From: Ariolimax columbianus
Taxonomy: Eukaryota; Mollusca; Gastropoda; Stylommatophora; Arionidae
Direction of reading: 5' to 3'
NCBI GenBank assembly: GCA_036924085.1
Contig: JAVGWX010000004.1
Span: forward strand, 41,978,793 to 42,042,792
Length of the DNA: 64,000 nucleotides
The notes beneath the pieces are model-generated. The model searched no databases. It was not told where the DNA came from and saw nothing but the letters and a program-made list of their open reading frames with translations. Shown one piece after another: positions 58,318-64,000 of the stretch; within the stretch, counting starts at the first letter, position 1; every line of letters begins with the position of its first letter. The translations under genes were made by a program, and so were the position numbers.

Positions 58318-58850
58318 TAATAATAATAATGTTCGCTTAGGCGTCTGAGGCCCGTTGCGTCGGATGAATACCACCATGTCCAGTTGTAACTACGTGCTGC
58401 CAGGCCTCCTGTAAGACAGATGGGGAGGCTGCTACCGGTTGGATTCACGTGTTTCGAGGAAGACCTCTCCGGCACTTCCAGCCGGCAGGGTGGAGGCCGT
58501 TAGCACTGTTGACTGTCTTTTGAAGAATCTGGTGAGCTGGGACCTCACTGTCCAGTCGGACAAAATGACCTAACAGGGAAATGCGGCGACGTTCCATAAT
58601 AACCAAGACAGGGGGGAGATGTGTTTTTGCAGAAACATCTACATTCCGGACGAAGTCGTACCAACGAATGCCAAGGATGTGTCGCTGATTTCGCATATGA
58701 AAGGCCTCAAGTCTCGAGGTGTCGCTTTTTTCAGGGTCCAGATCTCTGAGCCATACACAAGGACCAGGATCACGCACGACTAGTAGATGCGCAGTTGGTG
58801 ATTTTGCAATCCATAATGTGGTATTGTATGTCCGATACGTTGTTTTGGGT
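58318..58850 (-). pseudogene. LINE 3' end with (ATT)n-type tail
   Basis: The minus strand encodes SDTSRLEAFHMRNQRHILGI then RWYDFVRNVDVSAKT, followed by RRRISLLGHFVRLDSEVPAH and GWKCRRGLPRNT. These are the standard post-RT motifs (F-H-x-R-x-x-R-x-I-L-G-I-R-W, L-x-G-H). The 3' end is marked by a TTA/ATT run at 58318-58330. The RT core is missing. Confidence 0.8.
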
Positions 58851-59039
58851 CTGTCATAAAGAGTGTTTTCAATTGTGTTGAAGGGCAGAAGGAGCTCTTA
58901 CAGTGATGGGCAGGACATCGCTTCAGATGGGTATTGACTGTGTCTAAAGTTTGAATCGTTGATTTGGTCTATTCTATTCCTTTTGGAGTTGAGTAAGTAG
59001 TGTCCTATACTTAGTCTGAAAATTGATGTTCGATGTTTG

Positions 59040-59320
59040 TCTTGGAATATATACTGGCCAAGACCCTACACTACTTCCACGCAGGTCTCTATGGGAACTG
59101 GCGGGTTTTATGGCAGCCAGAGTAACTAGATAGAAGACTGACGTGATCCCTCTAGTAGTGAGTGATACTCAGATGAAGCCAAGCATAGCACAACCGCATG
59201 ATGAATCTCGATCCACCTTCATCAGCGCGCTCGGGATGTGAGGAAAGATACTGTAACCCGCCGTCAAACGCAATTTTCAGTACGCACAAAAGAGTAATCG
59301 TACTCATTGTGAACATTCAA
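59040..59320 (-). repeat. Dispersed repeat family 'GCTGATGAAGG' copy
   Basis: 'gtgatccctctagtagtgag', 'cagatgaagccaagcatagc', 'tcatcagcgcgctcgggatg' and 'acgcacaaaagagtaatcgt' match 57680-57860 on the same strand. Confidence 0.65.
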
Positions 59321-60660
59321 CAACAACAACACTTACAACAAAACAACTATAACCTCCAATATAAGTGGCAAATATATTTCTTCAACTCTGCTGAAATATT
59401 TGTTCAAAATCGTTCTTCTGATGTTGGCCATTGCAGAGGTGTTCATCCAGTCTACTTTGCAGTTATTCTTTTTGGTATTGCTTTAGAGGTATGTACTGGT
59501 TAGTCAGTGTGTAGCATTAATGCTTGTTGTTAATATATCGGCCTCCTGTTTGAGGAAGATGTCTATATGCCCTCGCATCAGTTACATCTTGATGACCCAT
59601 TCCTCAGGATAGCTGCGCGTCCTAACTTCGTCTCCAGGGGACCCTGTCTTGGTCCACGGAAGTCCGGTGGGTGGTAAGCACTCCACCGAAGGCGTCTCGG
59701 ATTTTGTTGACAGCAAGAGAGTTTGACCAATTCTTGGAGGTCTTTCAGCGGTCTCGGTTTGTCTTGAGCGTATCAGATTGCTGTCGCCGTGCTCCATTGA
59801 CCATCATAATGGCGTAACACATGACCTATCTATCTATGTCTTCCCTTGTCTGCATAGATTACCTCATTATTCACCAAAGGACAATCGTCGAATGTCAGAA
59901 TTATTAGGATTTTGCATGCGATGAATGCGTAGAGTGATTCCGACCAAACTTCTATCAAGAGAGGACTGGGTCACTCTCAATGGGGGACAGATTGAGGATG
60001 ATCAGCTACATTAAGATGTTAATTCCCATATTTGTTGTTTTTTTTGCTCGTAGTAATTTTCTATGATATTTTTATGTAATATGTGTTGAGACACTACTTT
60101 GGTATTAAATAACCATAGGTTCAGCATGTGAATATGAAAAGTACACGTTATTTGATGTGAATCCCATCAAAGTCTGTGTTACAGGTATACTTTTCAATGA
60201 CTATTAAATTCCGAATTCTAGAACATTATTCTAAATGAGTAGAACAAAAGAGTGCTCCATTGCAGCCTGTTCTTCTAGGTCTTGCTAACTAAAGTACAGA
60301 TCATGAGAGGTTGGTCGGCAATGGCGGCTGGAATCCTGGAACAGAGAATGCTTGTACTCGTCGTCATGTTGGCAGTTGATTGAGACATCCTTTAGCGGGC
60401 AAGACCAATGCGTGATACTGTGAAACGTATCTTGTAAGCAGAAACGTGGTGATGTTCAGGCCGGTAAGAGACATGAACAATAGAGATGTGATTTTCGAGG
60501 AGAATTGTACACATGTCGTTGCTAACTTAATAATATAATTAAGATAGATAGCAATGGTAACAAACATAAAAATCAAACAAGCAATATTCAGTAGAATCAT
60601 ACTTAGAAAATGGATGCCTTGCAAGAAGGGTATGAACAGCCAAAAGCTAGAGAAGCGACC
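59321..60660. other. No clearly recognised feature
   Basis: Short frames only. The minus-strand frame 59582-59797 is compositionally coding-like but unassigned. Confidence 0.4.
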
Positions 60661-60674
60661 CAAACAAGCATATA

Positions 60675-60740
60675 CTCACGTCGGATGCACTGGGACCCTA
60701 GGCTTAAAAAATAGTAAAGCGCAACCCGTCTCACAAATAC
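60675..60740 (+). repeat. Fragment carrying the TCGGATGCACTGGG module
   Basis: 'cacgtcggatgcactgggac' followed by 'aggcttaaaaaatagtaaag' and 'gcgcaac' parallels the end of the GAA-LINE leader (2155-2205) and the SINE at 29990. Confidence 0.5.
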
Positions 60741-61252
60741 ATCGACAGAAATGTCTTCGCTGCAGCTGTTGGTGTGGATGTCTGGTGATGAATGAGAAAG
60801 AAGAACACTTTGAAAGGAGGGAAGAGAAAATCACTTTACAATTAATAAGTTCCACAGCTAAAAAAAATCAAGAAAAATCATAATTATTTAGAGGTCTCGG
60901 TCTCTGTAGACCAATCGTGTGGTCCCCCGATAGTAGCCTCTCCAGAACGCAAGCTTGGACACTGAATATGGAGACCCTGGGCTGCACAAACTGCAGGATC
61001 CCCATCTCGGCCTCACTGGTGTAATCCAAAGGAATGCGAAGTATGACAATTTGGCACCAGCTCAACTGCAGGAGCTGCAGAATGAATTTTGAAACCATCC
61101 GCCTTTGGTGCTACTACTGCGGGTTTTCTGTCTGGATTTACTCCTGTAGCCGTACCCTCTTTCGATGTTTCAACAAGGCAGTGGAGTCGTTGCACGCAGA
61201 TATTAGTTACCCTAGACATCCGATGATACTCTCATCGCCCCAGGACTAGCCA

Positions 61253-61445
61253 GCAATCTCTTACACTATGAGTTTAAAATCAGAGTTTCCCCTCACCTAG
61301 GCGAACTGTCTGAAAAGGCCACCGTCTACCCAGGTTTAGAATCTAAGTTTCTCTTAGATTGGCTGCCAACCAAGGCTAATGAACTCAAACTGCCCGCCCA
61401 GTTATACCACCGGGTACTCGGTGGCGCCAAACAGCAGGCTCTGTA
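61253..61445 (+). CDS. Unassigned coding-like fragment
   Basis: A plus-strand open stretch reads KIRVSPHLGELSEKATVY, then PGLESKFLLDWLPTKANELK and LPAQLYHRVLGGAKQQAL before a stop. Composition looks protein-like rather than repeat-derived, but I do not recognise a family. There is no convincing start. It may be a piece of a transposon ORF or chance. Confidence 0.2.
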
Positions 61446-61636
61446 AGAAACAGGGGGCCCCTCATGAAGGTGCTGCTGGGGACACAATAATGTAGGAGAG
61501 GACATTAGCATAGAAATTCCTGCCCAGCAAGCCGAACAGGGAATCCAGCGGCAATCTCTACACCTGGAAAGAAGAGGCTATAACAGATGCTTCACTGTCC
61601 TTTATCGTGCGGGACGTCCAGCCCAGAACTCGGTAT

Positions 61637-61674
61637 CCCCCCCCCCCCCACACCCCCCCCCCGCCCCCACCCCC
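61637..61674. repeat. C-rich simple repeat
   Basis: Runs of C interrupted by A and G. It is a likely sequencing or assembly weak point. Confidence 0.9.
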
Positions 61675-61689
61675 GAAAGCAAGGATGGA

Positions 61690-63006
<1,317 letters not shown>

Positions 63007-63169
63007 TGTGTGTGTCTGTGTGTATATGTTGTAGATGATATCAAATAGCTGCTGAGAAAGCCTGCTCTTGGCAGCCCAATACCATTCTTATATAGATACA
63101 GGTCCTTTTCAGTTGTTTCACTGCTCCGTACAGTGTATTCGCAATTATCGGCAGTGCTTTTAAGAACCT

Positions 63170-64000
63170 TTTGTTCATGTCCGCAAGCGCCTGGCTCTCA
63201 TTGAGTAGGTGTCGAACTGTTTCATCAGGATGAGAGCAATGACTTCACAGAGGCAGGTTGGGAGGGGGGGGGGATTGATGCGGCTCAAGTGACTAATGAC
63301 TCTGGTGTGTCCTGCCTGGGACGGAAAGATGGGACTTTGATATCTTCTATGTAGTTTGTTTATGTCATCATTATTTTTTGGATGTGACATTTTGCTAGAT
63401 GCACTGCGACCTGTTGTTCCCTTTGCCTACCTGTTCATCCAGATGTCCCTATTAGTATTCTTAATAATTCGTTTTACTCCATGGTCTATCCATTTGTTGT
63501 TTTGAAGCCAATCTTTCAACCATCTCTTTTCCTAGTAGCCCGCTATGTCCAGGAATCCATTGCAAGATGACATTAATTCCATGGGAAAAGATGATGTTAT
63601 TGATTGCCCTCCCCACCAAGAATATGACCTTTTCTTTGTAAAGTGCCTCCAGAACCGACTTGGTCACTAACAATCACAAAATCAATCAGCAGCAATTCGC
63701 TCAAGTCAAACTGTTGGTACAAAATCTCAACTACTGTTTTTATAGCCTCGGCCTCTGCTTCATTATTTGAACGGTTTTCGTCGCATAAATCACAAAACTC
63801 GTAAATGGATATATCCATTTCATATGAATACCATACCCTTCAAAAGAGGTAGATTTGAATGATGATCCATCCGTATAGACCAGAACTGCCGAATATGGGT
63901 AGCTAGAGACTATCTCCAAGGCACATGACTTCAGAATATTAGTTGTAGTCTTGTTGGTTGCCGCCTTTTCTTTCAGGTGTGTTTTAATGACTGGCAGGGA
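63170..64000 (-). pseudogene. LINE RNase H region (runs off the window)
   Basis: The minus strand reads LVYTDGSSFKSTSF near 63880, NNEAEAEAIKTVVEIL near 63745, and IHWIPGHSGLLGKEM-ERLASK near 63520-63575, which are the RNase H D, E and H/D regions. A decayed C-terminal region follows to about 63170. Frameshifts separate the blocks. It is another I-like element, distinct from the GAA-LINE (HSGLLG instead of HCNIQG). Its RT would lie beyond position 64000. Confidence 0.75.

Overview
The window is repeat-rich metazoan nuclear DNA. I found no host protein-coding gene, tRNA gene or prokaryotic feature that I can support. It is built from LINE retrotransposons (at least five lineages, nearly all broken), tRNA-derived and (GAA)-tailed SINE-like repeats, one dead mariner transposon, many minisatellites, and three copies of the 5' two-thirds of an 18S rRNA gene. 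The 18S sequence is clearly metazoan. The 18S expansion segment and the LINE flavours suggest a mollusc, probably a gastropod, but that is inference.

The main story is one LINE family, here called GAA-LINE: APE endonuclease, reverse transcriptase, RNase H, a C-terminal CCHC motif and a (GAA)n tail, i.e. I-like. It occurs four times. Copy A (1-5630, +) and copy B (12889-20276, -) have the coding region. Copy C (36863-39057, -) is 5'-truncated. Copy D (41455-44747, +) has lost the coding region. In A, B and D the leader is joined, at the same base of 18S, to 18S nucleotides 1 to about 1238. In B and D the 18S is preceded by about 640 bp of 5' external transcribed spacer (ETS). Both ETS segments start within two bases of each other, while the outer flanks are unrelated single-copy DNA. 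Copy D is bounded by a 12-bp target-site duplication outside the ETS and outside the (GAA)n tail. So the unit that moved is the whole ETS-18S-LINE-(GAA)n chimera. The simplest reading is retrotransposition of an rRNA/LINE co-transcript that began at the RNA polymerase I start site.

Copy B sits between two direct copies of a 3.9-kb segment (8981-12888 and 20277-24183) that are nearly identical. Their ends coincide exactly with the ends of the chimera, so they have the topology of a very long target-site duplication. B's reading frame is nearly intact (two in-frame nonsense codons in about 1302), which also points to a recent event.

Layout: 1-5630 copy A; 5631-6180 minisatellite; 6181-8980 mostly unrecognised with SINE and LINE scraps; 8981-24183 duplication + copy B + duplication; 24184-25440 LINE 3' end and a dispersed repeat; 25441-34316 minisatellites, LINE scraps, a SINE and a mariner nested in a minisatellite; 34610-40150 SINE and two LINE remnants, one interrupted by copy C; 41346-46235 an old LINE interrupted by copy D; 46240-49250 SINE and another LINE; 49250-57480 SINEs, minisatellites and LINE pieces; 57545-64000 dispersed repeats, LINE pieces and microsatellites. 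Copies B, C and D each landed inside another LINE.
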